Source: Ancylothrix sp036704045 (GTDB lineage Bacteria; Cyanobacteriota; Cyanobacteriia; Cyanobacteriales; Oscillatoriaceae). From it: a stretch of 64,000 nt of DNA. The stretch covers positions 159,234 through 223,233 of the forward strand of contig DATNQM010000042.1 in NCBI GenBank assembly GCA_036704045.1, given 5' to 3'. Below are positions 1-7,981 of the stretch, in pieces. The notes beneath the pieces were generated by a model. That model was not told where the DNA came from and searched no databases. It saw only the letters and a program-made list of their open reading frames with translations. Position numbers and translations under genes: made by a program. Within the stretch, counting starts at the first letter, position 1. Each line of letters begins with the position of its first letter.

Positions 1-1
1 G

Positions 2-115
2 CTGTTAGCCCTTGCAGCCAAGCCCCAATCTAAAATTAAAACAGCAGAGAGCGAACAACTTAAAATAGCAAATTTTTTTGAAAAAATACCATCAGTAAAA
101 AATCTCATATATTAA
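2..115 (+). CDS. 3' end of an unidentified protein gene (partial)
   Basis: The reading frame is open from the window edge to a TAA at 113-115 and gives 37 C-terminal residues ending in KIPSVKNLIY. The fragment is too short to assign to a family. It points toward the divergent-tail neighbour at 176-979, so the two genes converge with only about 60 bases between them. It could be a chance open frame. Confidence 0.3.
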   Translation: MLALAAKPQSKIKTAESEQLKIANFFEKIPSVKNLIY

Positions 116-175
116 CCTATGAAGTCACAGCAAATAGCATCACTTGCTTAGGTTTTCTAAAATTAACTCTTGCTC

Positions 176-979
176 TCAGGATTCCTTAAAATTCCTAATA
201 GGCTGAGCTACCGGCTGTTTAATTTTAATCGGTTTCCGTTTAGCCGTTTGTTGAATTAAAAGCGGTTTTGCACCTTCTGTTAAAAGGGGTTTTGTAGTAT
301 CTAAAACTTGCAGACCATCTAAAATTGCTTCCCGCACTATCGGCTCAGTTTCTGTTGACATCATCAAGCGAAAACATTCAACAATTGCTTGCCGGTCTGT
401 TTGATCACCAACTTGGTATTTTAATTGTCGCGTTAATTGTTGCACCGCAATCAAACGTTTAAGCGGGTCTCCATTCGTTAAACTCATTACCAATTTGTTG
501 ATATGGGCTTCTTCTTGACCAGCTTTTGTCCCCACCAATTGCCACACTAAAAGTACCAGCACAGCCATTGTCCCCAACCCTTGCAAAATTGCACCCGTTG
601 CTAAAACAGGGTTTGACGACTCTGCCCAAATAGCCAACGCTAGGTAACTGCTGAGTGCTGCCAGTCCGCCGCTAGTGACGGTAGTAGCAATCAGACGGTT
701 TTGGCCGGTGAACAATTGACGCAGTTCTGCGGTAGGAATTTCCCACTCACTTTCTTGGAGGAGGTAAACCAAGGTCATCACGAATAAACCGCTGCCGGTG
801 GCTACCATCAGCCGCCAGTTGCAAAGCAGCATCGCCACTACAACACTCACCACCAACAACGATCCTCCCGACCGCCTGTAGCGTCGAGAGAGTTGTTTAA
901 CAGTCTTGAGTTGTAGTTTTGGTGACAAGTCTTGAAGTTGGTTTTGGAGTTGCTGCCACCGAGATAACGCTTTTGCCAC
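176..979 (-). CDS. Conserved cyanobacterial membrane protein with armadillo/HEAT-like tail
   Basis: This is a 267-residue protein of unknown function. A basic N-terminus (about 1-38, including RRYRRSGG) leads into hydrophobic segments near 40-75 (two helices), 95-120 and 125-148. A soluble helical C-terminal part follows at about 155-230 (LVMSLTNGDPLKRLIAVQQL and EPIVREAILDGLQVL). That pattern resembles HEAT/armadillo-type helical repeats, which usually bind other proteins. The tail is proline- and lysine-rich. The likely topology is four membrane helices with the repeat part in the cytosol. No enzyme motif is visible. The family resemblance is inferred from the pattern only. Confidence 0.6.
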   Translation of the reverse strand: MAKALSRWQQLQNQLQDLSPKLQLKTVKQLSRRYRRSGGSLLVVSVVVAMLLCNWRLMVATGSGLFVMTLVYLLQESEWEIPTAELRQLFTGQNRLIATTVTSGGLAALSSYLALAIWAESSNPVLATGAILQGLGTMAVLVLLVWQLVGTKAGQEEAHINKLVMSLTNGDPLKRLIAVQQLTRQLKYQVGDQTDRQAIVECFRLMMSTETEPIVREAILDGLQVLDTTKPLLTEGAKPLLIQQTAKRKPIKIKQPVAQPIRNFKES

Positions 980-1134
980 TTTTGGTTACCTATTGAGTTG
1001 CGAGCGAGCGAGCCTAGGCTTTTTTAACTATTGCAGGCGAATAGTACCTAGATATCTTAGATTATTTGTTCTCAACTGTTGCAGAATCTCAATTTTTTGC
1101 AGCAATTTTCTCGTCAGGCCAAACCGGATAGGGG

Positions 1135-1746
1135 CTAAAAACTGAAACTAAAGTCATCAACGGTTAAGTGGCCGTCAAAGGTTAAAAACGTGACGCGGTG
1201 GATATTCTCGGCTCTCAAGCTTAACAAATAGTTTGGGGTAATCGAGGATTCTGAACCGGCCAGATTTGCTCCCGACATTTCTGCATGGCCCACCGGGTTA
1301 TCGTCTTGATCGTAGGCGGCGAGGACTGCTTTGCGGGAACTGGTGACACACCCGCTAACATAGCGCACTGGCTTTATAAAGGTTGCTTCTAGGTATCCGC
1401 TTTTTGGTGCGCCAATTAAGACAATATGGCCTGTATTGGGGGGAAAGGCTGGGTTAGAAGGATTTATCGCCATTGTGTTTGCAAAATTAACTCCGCAGTA
1501 TTGAAACTGTTTTTCTACCATTTCAAAACATTTCAAGTCTTCTAAGTCTAGTCTCACACAGACTCCTTTTTCTACGCGTAATTTTTCTTGCAAACTAATT
1601 TTTCCTCGGTATGGTCTTGCAATAACGGGCGCGTTAGATGACTTTTCTTGTGATGTTTTTTCCAATTCCAGACCTTTTTTGCTTTTTGATTTATATCTAT
1701 AATTCTCTGTCATAAGGCTACCCTGATTTTTTTTCATAGTTCTCAT
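1135..1746 (-). CDS. Hypothetical protein with a predicted beta-sandwich C-terminal domain
   Basis: The frame encodes 203 residues. The first ~60 residues are basic and low-complexity (YRYKSKSKKGLELEKTSQ). Residues ~70-203 read like a jelly-roll or carbohydrate-binding fold, with short alternating hydrophobic strands (GHIVLIGAPKSGYLEATF, VTFLTFDGHLTVDDFSFSF). There is no signal peptide or transmembrane segment. A second start at residue 12 (ATG at 1711-1713) has a better Shine-Dalgarno sequence (AGGGTAG) than the first ATG, so the true protein may be about 192 residues. I do not recognise the family. Confidence 0.55.
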   Translation of the reverse strand: MRTMKKNQGSLMTENYRYKSKSKKGLELEKTSQEKSSNAPVIARPYRGKISLQEKLRVEKGVCVRLDLEDLKCFEMVEKQFQYCGVNFANTMAINPSNPAFPPNTGHIVLIGAPKSGYLEATFIKPVRYVSGCVTSSRKAVLAAYDQDDNPVGHAEMSGANLAGSESSITPNYLLSLRAENIHRVTFLTFDGHLTVDDFSFSF

Positions 1747-2192
1747 TTTTGTAGTTTTTAGTCTCTAAACGTAGAATTTTTACATACTTAAAATCATGCA
1801 ATTTTAAAACAAAAGTTATTGGTTTTGAGGTTGATTTTTCTCCTGTGCCAAAAAATTTGTTGTTCGCTCGCTTTGATTTTTAAAGGGGTGAGGGGTAAGA
1901 CCCCCTACTACATTATCGATGATTGGCGAAAAGTTGGGAACCGATCTTTGATGGAACATCTAATTGGTTAGCGCAGCAGTAGCTTTTACGGGGCTTTGTT
2001 TATCCAATCAGGAGACACCTGTTCTGTGTCGCAAGAATTCACAAAATCTTTACAAAACTATCTTGCGCATTACAATTCCTTTACAATGTCAGAAAAATGC
2101 CGCAATGAAGCAGCGGTCGGCAATCGGTGCCTCGGTGTTGCTGATGAAAAGCAATCTACAATCTAAAATTTTAAAATCTTGTGAGGTTTACT
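1747..2192. other. Intergenic region, 446 bases
   Basis: No convincing gene is present. The open frame across 1964-2215 has no ribosome-binding site and atypical composition. A small hairpin, GGGGTaagACCCC, lies at about 1893-1907. The region separates two divergently transcribed genes and should contain both promoters, but I could not single out a strong one. Confidence 0.4.
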
Positions 2193-3071
2193 ATGTTAAT
2201 TCCCTTGGGGTTTGAGCCACAATCAATTGTTACGTCCCTCGGCAGAATGGTTTATTACACCGGCACCCAAGAATTTTGGGGAACATCTCAAACACAAAGC
2301 TTAGTATTTTTTCATGGGTTTGGGGGCGGTTCTTCTGCCTATGAATGGTCAAAAGTTTACCCGGCTTTTGCGGCAGATTACCGAATTTTGGCCCCAGATT
2401 TAATTGGTTGGGGACGTTCTGAACATCCCGCCAAAAATTATCAACCAGAGGATTATATCACAACTTTGATCGAATTTATCGAAAAAACTTGTAAGGAGCC
2501 GGTGGCGGTTATTGCCTCATCTTTGACGGCTGCTTTAACAATTCGGGCAGCGATTAACCGGCCTGAATTGTTTAAATGTTTGATTTTAACAACACCCGCA
2601 GGGTTATCAGATTTTGGGCAAGATTATAATAGTAGTTTCTTTGCCCAAGTGATTAAAACACCGATTTTAGATAAATTTATTTATAGTGCCGGTGTGGCGA
2701 CTGGTGGCGGAATACAAAGTTTTTTAGAAACCAGACAATTTGCTAATCCTGACAGAGTTTATCAAGAAATAGTAGAGGCTTATTTAGATTCGGCAACGCA
2801 GCCAAATGCTGAATATGCGGCTCTTTCTTTTGTCAGGGGAGATTTGTGTTTTGATTTGTCTTTATATGTTCCTCAGTTAACTATTCCAACGGCAATTATT
2901 TGGGGAGAAAATTCAGAATTTACCAGTCCAGAAACGGGGAAACGTTTGGCAAGTTTAAACCCACAAGTTATTTCCTATTTTCAAGAATTACCCAATGTAG
3001 GACTAACTACTCAATTAGAATTACCGGGAATTACGGCCGGTTTAATTCGCCGTTTTTTACAGTTACTTTAA
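2193..3071 (+). CDS. Alpha/beta hydrolase fold protein
   Basis: This 292-residue protein has the hallmarks of the alpha/beta hydrolase superfamily: an oxyanion-region HGFGGG motif near residue 40, LAPDLIGWGRSEHP, and a nucleophile elbow AVIASSLTAA where S is the likely nucleophile. The late acidic residue is probably in WGENSEF. The usual catalytic histidine before the C-terminal helix (GHxxQLExP) is replaced by GLTTQLELP, so the triad looks incomplete. ATG 2193 was preferred over an upstream in-frame GTG at 2181 because GAGG lies just before it. The substrate is unknown. Confidence 0.75.
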   Translation: MLIPLGFEPQSIVTSLGRMVYYTGTQEFWGTSQTQSLVFFHGFGGGSSAYEWSKVYPAFAADYRILAPDLIGWGRSEHPAKNYQPEDYITTLIEFIEKTCKEPVAVIASSLTAALTIRAAINRPELFKCLILTTPAGLSDFGQDYNSSFFAQVIKTPILDKFIYSAGVATGGGIQSFLETRQFANPDRVYQEIVEAYLDSATQPNAEYAALSFVRGDLCFDLSLYVPQLTIPTAIIWGENSEFTSPETGKRLASLNPQVISYFQELPNVGLTTQLELPGITAGLIRRFLQLL

Positions 3072-3239
3072 ATTTGTTTTTTCGGGAAAAGGGGAAGACA
3101 AATAGCTTAAAAAATCGGTTATAAAAGTAACTTCGGGCATCATTTACTCCTACAAAATTTATCCTATGGTATTTGTAGGGGTAAGCCCCCGTTTTCACTT
3201 TGTCAGCCCAACTAATAACAAAATCCTAGGAGAATAGAG

Positions 3240-3905
3240 ATGTGTTTTTCTGCACCGGCTAGTTTTACAGCAAGTTTTATACTTGCAGCAGTAGGAACGC
3301 TAACTTTAACAAAAACTTCGAGTAAGGAAAAACTATTATTAGCTAGTTTTCCTTTGTTATTTGCCACTCAGCAGTTTTGTGAAGGAATGGTTTGGCTAAC
3401 AGTTGGGAATAATAATTTAAAATCTATCAATCTTATTTTTACCAACTTTTATTTAATGTTTGCAGTGGGAGTGTGGCTATTATTTTGTCCTTTAGCAGTT
3501 TATTTCCTTGAAAAAAATCCCCAACTAAAAAAACTAATTTTAGGGATAGCTTTAATTGGGTTATGCCAAGGGCTTTATTTATTTGGTTCAGTAATCCTAA
3601 ATGATGTTAATACAAGGGCTTTTGCTGGGCATATATTTTATGATTTGAATTTTATTCCGTTTTATAAAGCGCATCAGTATTTATATTTGCTGATAACTTG
3701 TCTACCATTTTTGATAGCAAGCCATAGACTGTTAAAAGTTTTAGCTGTTTTGGGTGTTATTTCCTTTGCAGTGGCGCAATTATTTTATCAGATTACTTTT
3801 GTTTCGGTGTGGTGTTTTTTTGCGGCGGTTATCAGTGCCTTTGTGTATTTGATTATTGCAGACTTTAAGAATAACTCGGAACCCCTTTCAGGAAAAGCGG
3901 TATAA
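3240..3905 (+). CDS. DUF6629-like integral membrane protein
   Basis: The product is 221 residues and almost entirely hydrophobic, with about seven predicted membrane helices. The N-terminus MCFSAPASFTASFIL resembles DUF6629 (MCFSAxASF) proteins. Members have no established function. A good Shine-Dalgarno sequence (AGGAGAA) precedes the ATG. It is transcribed with the hydrolase upstream and the HtpX-like protease downstream, but gaps of 168 and 111 bases argue for separate transcripts. Confidence 0.7.
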   Translation: MCFSAPASFTASFILAAVGTLTLTKTSSKEKLLLASFPLLFATQQFCEGMVWLTVGNNNLKSINLIFTNFYLMFAVGVWLLFCPLAVYFLEKNPQLKKLILGIALIGLCQGLYLFGSVILNDVNTRAFAGHIFYDLNFIPFYKAHQYLYLLITCLPFLIASHRLLKVLAVLGVISFAVAQLFYQITFVSVWCFFAAVISAFVYLIIADFKNNSEPLSGKAV

Positions 3906-4016
3906 AAAGTGTTAATAATTTAGGTGAGCAAAACCGTACAGGCGAAGTTTAGTTTTCTGGTCAAAGAAGAGGAAAAACAGTCGTTACAATAAAAAAAAGT
4001 ATCACGAGAAAAGATT

Positions 4017-4886
4017 ATGAATCATTTTAAAACAGTTGCGTTGTTAGGATTACTCAGTGGCTTGCTGATTAGCGTTTGTTATTGGGTAATTGGTGGAACC
4101 GGCGGCGCCATTATTGGCGTTATTTTAGCGGCGGTGACTAATTTAGGTTCTTGGTATTATTCCGATAAAATTGCTTTGGCGGCTTATGGTGCACAGCCGG
4201 TGAGTATAGAACAAGCCCCTGGGTTATATAATATGGTGCGCCGGCTAACAGAAAGGGCCGGTTTACCCATGCCTGGGGTTTATATTGTTCCTTCTCAAAA
4301 TGCCAATGCTTTTGCCACCGGAAGAGATCCCGAACACGCGGCGGTAGCTGTGACAGAAGGCATTTTAAATATTTTGCCAGATGAGGAACTTGAGGCAGTT
4401 ATTGCTCACGAATTAAGCCATATTTATAACCGGGATACGCTAACTCAAGCGGTGGCTGCGACGGTTGCCGGTGCGATTTCGTTTTTGGCGCAAATGGCGA
4501 GTTATAGTATGTGGTTTATGGGGGGTTCGCGGGATGAGAGAAATGGCCCGAATCCGATAGCATTATTGTTAACGGTGATTTTGGCGCCGGTGGCGGCGTC
4601 GGTGATACAGTTGGCGATTTCGAGGACGCGGGAGTTTGAAGCGGATGCCGGTGCTGCTAAACTAACAGGAAATCCTCGTGCTTTGGCTCGTGCTTTACAA
4701 CGTTTGGATGCGAATGCAAGACAAATTCCGATGGAGGGTAATCCGGCGTTTGAACCGCTTTTAATTATGAATGGGTTTTCTGGTGGTCAAATGTTGGCCG
4801 GTTTGTTTTCCACTCATCCTTCTACTGAGGCGCGAATTGAGAATTTGTTACGGTTAGAGAAGGAATTGACGGGGGGTAGGGTTTAG
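4017..4886 (+). CDS. htpX: Zinc metalloprotease HtpX homolog (peptidase M48)
   Basis: This 289-residue membrane-bound protease has two N-terminal membrane helices (about 5-48). The zinc-binding HELSH motif is at residues 131-135, with the third ligand glutamate in SRTREFEADAGA. Further hydrophobic segments lie near 148-165 and 180-200. HtpX/M48 proteases degrade misfolded membrane proteins with the active site facing the cytosol, and the length matches the family. The gene ends in front of a terminator hairpin at 4937-4961. Confidence 0.92.
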   Translation: MNHFKTVALLGLLSGLLISVCYWVIGGTGGAIIGVILAAVTNLGSWYYSDKIALAAYGAQPVSIEQAPGLYNMVRRLTERAGLPMPGVYIVPSQNANAFATGRDPEHAAVAVTEGILNILPDEELEAVIAHELSHIYNRDTLTQAVAATVAGAISFLAQMASYSMWFMGGSRDERNGPNPIALLLTVILAPVAASVIQLAISRTREFEADAGAAKLTGNPRALARALQRLDANARQIPMEGNPAFEPLLIMNGFSGGQMLAGLFSTHPSTEARIENLLRLEKELTGGRV

Positions 4887-4936
4887 GTTTGGAGATTTTG
4901 GTAATCAATTGATTGCCAAAATTTAGGGTTGCCGGT

Positions 4937-4966
4937 GGGGTGGTAAAACACCCCTGTTTTTATAAT
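4937..4966 (+). terminator. Terminator hairpin followed by a -10-like TATAAT
   Basis: GGGGTG (4937-4942) pairs with CACCCC (4949-4954) and is followed by TGTTTTT, a classic intrinsic terminator for the htpX homolog. TATAAT at 4961-4966 follows at once, 10 bases before the first repeat of the small CRISPR array. It could be the -10 box for the array and for the gene inside it. No good -35 box is visible. Confidence 0.6.
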
Positions 4967-4976
4967 AGATTGCTAA

Positions 4977-5426
4977 CTCCCCACTCTGTGGGGAAATTAA
5001 TTGAATGGAAAGAGGGATATCAAATTACAGGAGACTTATGCTTTTTACCACAGAAACCGCCGTTTACATCTACCAGCAATTGGCCCAAGGTGAAGCACCT
5101 CTAGGTTATCGGATGTTTAGCCCAGAGCAGAACGATTTATTTTTGGAGTTGTCGGCTCATCTCCGCCGCACCTTGGGCGACAAATATGATAAATCACCCA
5201 AATTAGAAGCTGAGATTGATAAATTCTTGAAAGCCCGGAGCTAAACTCCGCACTCTGTGGGGAAATTAATTGAATGGAAACTTGGAGTAGCTGGAGCTTC
5301 CACTGGATTAGCTCCCCACTCTGTGGGGAAATTAATTGAATGGAAACCAAGGAATAAGTTTCTCCCTTTTCTTTTCAAATAAGTGAAGAACTCCGCACTC
5401 TGTGGGGAAATTAATTGAATGGAAAC
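4977..5426 (+). CRISPR. Small CRISPR array, four repeats, interrupted by a gene
   Basis: Four copies of a ~36-nt repeat (core CTCTGTGGGGAAATTAATTG, ending ATGGAAAC) lie at 4977-5011, 5246-5281, 5312-5347 and 5391-5426. The repeat contains a hairpin (CCCCAC/GTGGGG). Position 5 alternates between C and G. Two ordinary spacers of 30 and 43 nt separate repeats 2-3 and 3-4. Repeats 1 and 2 are 234 nt apart and enclose a complete 68-codon gene. Repeat 1 ends in AAAG instead of AAAC. The repeat is unrelated to the long type I-D array at the right end, and no cas genes for it are in the window. Confidence 0.88.
5038..5244 (+). CDS. Small hypothetical protein encoded inside the CRISPR array
   Basis: The gene encodes a 68-residue charged, helical, soluble protein (starts MLFTTETAVYIYQQL, ends DKFLKARS). 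AGGAGA sits 4 bases before the ATG at 5038, a strong reason to prefer it over an upstream in-frame ATG at 5005 that falls at the repeat edge. Its 5' untranslated region consists largely of the first CRISPR repeat, and its stop codon abuts the second repeat. I do not recognise the family. The good ribosome-binding site and regular amphipathic sequence support a real gene. Confidence 0.65.
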   Translation: MLFTTETAVYIYQQLAQGEAPLGYRMFSPEQNDLFLELSAHLRRTLGDKYDKSPKLEAEIDKFLKARS

Positions 5427-5520
5427 ACTCACCGGTTTGTTGGACAATCTGCACTTGACCGTTAAATGTAGAACTCTCCCCTAAGTTATAATGTAATTTT
5501 TAAATATTAAAGAAAGGAAA

Positions 5521-6762
5521 ATGAAGAATTGGGATTTTGCACCACCACCGGCCTCCGAATTAGGCGACCACGATGTACCCCTGGATGGGTATTATTTAAA
5601 AGGCAAAAAAATTGCTCTTTTAATTTGTGGGGGAATTGCTGCTATCAAAGCACCAATGATTGCTCGCGCTTTGCGAAAATACGGCGCAGATGTGGTGGCT
5701 TTTACATCAAAAGAAGCATTACGTTATACCACCATTGATGCCCTCGAATGGAGTACCACAAATCGCGTTATTACAAAATTGACCGCAGCGGCGGAACATC
5801 TCAGCGATAGTGCGCCTTTTGATGCCTATCTAGTTGCACCGGCTACCTATAATACTATCAATAAAATGGCCTTGGGAATTGCCGACAGTGTAATTACATC
5901 TGCCCTTGGTTCGGCAATTGGCAGAATGGAAAAAGGCAAAACAAAAATATTAGTTGTCCCGACAATGCACGGTAGTTTACACAATTCTATTTTGACTGAT
6001 TCTTTGAAGAAATTAGACAAAATGGGTGTAATAATTGTGCCGCCTCGACAAGATTATGGTAAAGATAATATTCCTTCGGAAATTGAAATTGTCGCTGAAG
6101 TTTCTCGCGCTGTCAGTGATTCTAAATTAAAAAATGTGCCGGTTTTGGTAACAGGTGGGCCGACGCCGGTTAAAATTGACAGCGTACGAGTTATGACAAA
6201 TATTTTCACCGGCCAATTAGGAATAAATATCGCCTCTGAACTTTATTTTAGAGGTGCAGATGTCACCTTAATTCACGGCTATAGTGGTTATCAACCTCCA
6301 TCCTATTTACCTCATAAAATTGCCCTCAATTATGATGAATATTTAGCAAAAGTGATGGCAGAATTAAGCCAAAAATCTTATCAGTTTGGCATATTTACCG
6401 CAGCAGTAGCAGACTATAAACCTGAAAATGTTTTGTCGGGTAAAACTCCAAGTGGAGGAGTTTTAAAGCAACTTAATTTAACTTCTACTTTAAAAGTAAT
6501 TGAGGAAGTAAGGGCAAAATTTACTGAGTTATTTATGATAACTTTTAAATATCAAGAAGGAATAAGTCATGAAGAATTGATGGAAATTGCCCAAACAAGA
6601 TTAGAACGATATAATGCAGTGGTGGCAAATCGGGGCGAAGAAAAAGGGCCGAATGGTGAGCAGATTGTTTATTTGGTGACAGGAAATAATGAAGTAATTA
6701 GCTGGATGGGGAAAAAAGAAATTGCCAGGGGCTTGGTTAGTTATATGGAGGGGGTTTTTTAG
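5521..6762 (+). CDS. CoaBC-like flavoprotein (PPC decarboxylase / PPC synthetase family)
   Basis: The 413-residue protein has an N-terminal flavoprotein domain (about 30-190; IALLICGGIAAIKAP, then APATYNTINKMALGIADS). A C-terminal Rossmann-like domain follows from about 205 (VLVTGGPTPVKIDSVR, then TNIFTGQLG). This is the order of CoaBC, which makes 4'-phosphopantetheine from phosphopantothenate and cysteine. The key motifs are diverged: PxMNxxMW reads PATYNTINKMA, and the CoaB GGTxExID and SSGKMG motifs read GGPTPVKID and FTGQLG. It may be a paralog acting on a different substrate. A good AAGGA site precedes the ATG. Confidence 0.7.
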   Translation: MKNWDFAPPPASELGDHDVPLDGYYLKGKKIALLICGGIAAIKAPMIARALRKYGADVVAFTSKEALRYTTIDALEWSTTNRVITKLTAAAEHLSDSAPFDAYLVAPATYNTINKMALGIADSVITSALGSAIGRMEKGKTKILVVPTMHGSLHNSILTDSLKKLDKMGVIIVPPRQDYGKDNIPSEIEIVAEVSRAVSDSKLKNVPVLVTGGPTPVKIDSVRVMTNIFTGQLGINIASELYFRGADVTLIHGYSGYQPPSYLPHKIALNYDEYLAKVMAELSQKSYQFGIFTAAVADYKPENVLSGKTPSGGVLKQLNLTSTLKVIEEVRAKFTELFMITFKYQEGISHEELMEIAQTRLERYNAVVANRGEEKGPNGEQIVYLVTGNNEVISWMGKKEIARGLVSYMEGVF

Positions 6763-6777
6763 TGGGGATAGAGGTTT

Positions 6778-6824
6778 TTTTCACACAGAGGAAACAGAGG
6801 GAGGCACAGAGGTCACAGAGGGTT
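6778..6824. repeat. Dispersed purine-rich repeat (CACAGAGGAAACAGAGG type)
   Basis: Iterated CACAGAGG/AACAGAGG words occur here, and a related stretch is at 27,624-27,660 just before the kinase-NACHT gene. Both lie in short intergenic gaps immediately after a stop codon. The match between copies is approximate. Confidence 0.45.
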
Positions 6825-6904
6825 TTTATAAATTTTTAATTAGAATTTAATATTGATTTTTTAAGAATTGATTTAGCTGCGTCAAAAAATACTTTTAGAA
6901 AAAA

Positions 6905-7744
6905 ATGAAATCTCTGAAAATTTACTTTATTATAGTAGGAATGCTAACTTTAGGCTGCACACCTCCACTTCAAACAACTACTCAAAAACTAATAGAAACA
7001 AAAGAATGCACTGGCTGCGATTTGCGAGAAGCTAAATTAAATTACTCCCAACTTGCCGGTGCAAACCTGAACCGCGCAGACTTGGCAAATGCTGAAATGT
7101 CAAATACAAATCTTGCCGGTGCTCAACTAAAAAGTGCTGATTTGTTTAACGCTAATCTTAGTAATGCTAACCTCGAAAGTGCTTTATTAACTAATGCTTT
7201 TTTAACCGGAACTAACCTCAGTGCAGTAAATTTAAAACAGGCTAATCTTGAAGAAGCAAGTTTAAGGTCTGCAAATTTAGAAAATGCTATTCTAGTTGGT
7301 GCTCAGTTGGGTTATGCTAATTTAAGTAATTCTCAGTTAAATTCAGCGGATTTGAGTAATGCTGCATTGAGTAATGCCATTTTAAATAATGCTAATCTTA
7401 GTAAAGCTAATCTTAAAAACGCAACTTTAACAGATTCAATTTTACGTCAAGCAGATTTAACTGAGGCTAATTTAGAAGCGGTATTTCTGGAAAATGCTAA
7501 CCTGATGAGAGCAAATCTCGAAAGTGCTAACCTCAGTACAACAAATCTCCGCTATGCCAACTTAGTAGAAGCGAACCTGAAAAAAGCTAATCTTCGTGGT
7601 GCCGATCTCAGCAACGCTAACTTGACCGGCGCAAATCTCGAAGAAGCTGATTTAACCGATGCAACGCTTACCGGCACAATCTTACCACCCTCCGCATCCG
7701 CAGCCCCAGACGAAAACGACAGCGAATATATAGACAACCTGTGA
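6905..7744 (+). CDS. Pentapeptide-repeat lipoprotein
   Basis: The protein has 279 residues. A signal peptide with a lipobox (LTLGC, Cys18) predicts a lipid-anchored envelope protein. From about residue 38 to 262 it is built almost entirely of A(N/D)Lxx pentapeptide repeats (ANLNRADLANAEMSNTNLAG and onward), which fold into a right-handed quadrilateral beta-helix. The C-terminus is acidic (PDENDSEYIDNL). Such proteins are abundant in cyanobacteria and mostly of unknown role. It appears to be monocistronic. Confidence 0.88.
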   Translation: MKSLKIYFIIVGMLTLGCTPPLQTTTQKLIETKECTGCDLREAKLNYSQLAGANLNRADLANAEMSNTNLAGAQLKSADLFNANLSNANLESALLTNAFLTGTNLSAVNLKQANLEEASLRSANLENAILVGAQLGYANLSNSQLNSADLSNAALSNAILNNANLSKANLKNATLTDSILRQADLTEANLEAVFLENANLMRANLESANLSTTNLRYANLVEANLKKANLRGADLSNANLTGANLEEADLTDATLTGTILPPSASAAPDENDSEYIDNL

Positions 7745-7981
7745 CCGAAAGCTGAAAACATTTTCCCCCAATGCTGGATAATGAGAAAGCTTAGAGCCGG
7801 TTATTTTGGACAAGCGCTTTTCTGAAGCGGAAAAACCAGGCGTGCAGCGGCGAAGACGTAAAACTGTAAGGGCTATCTCTCTTTGGTTTTTTGATTACTA
7901 ACTTCGCAATTATGCAACGCCACAAACCATAACCGTGCTCATTGTCCCCCTTATTGAAGTATAAATCTTAAATTCCGACCT

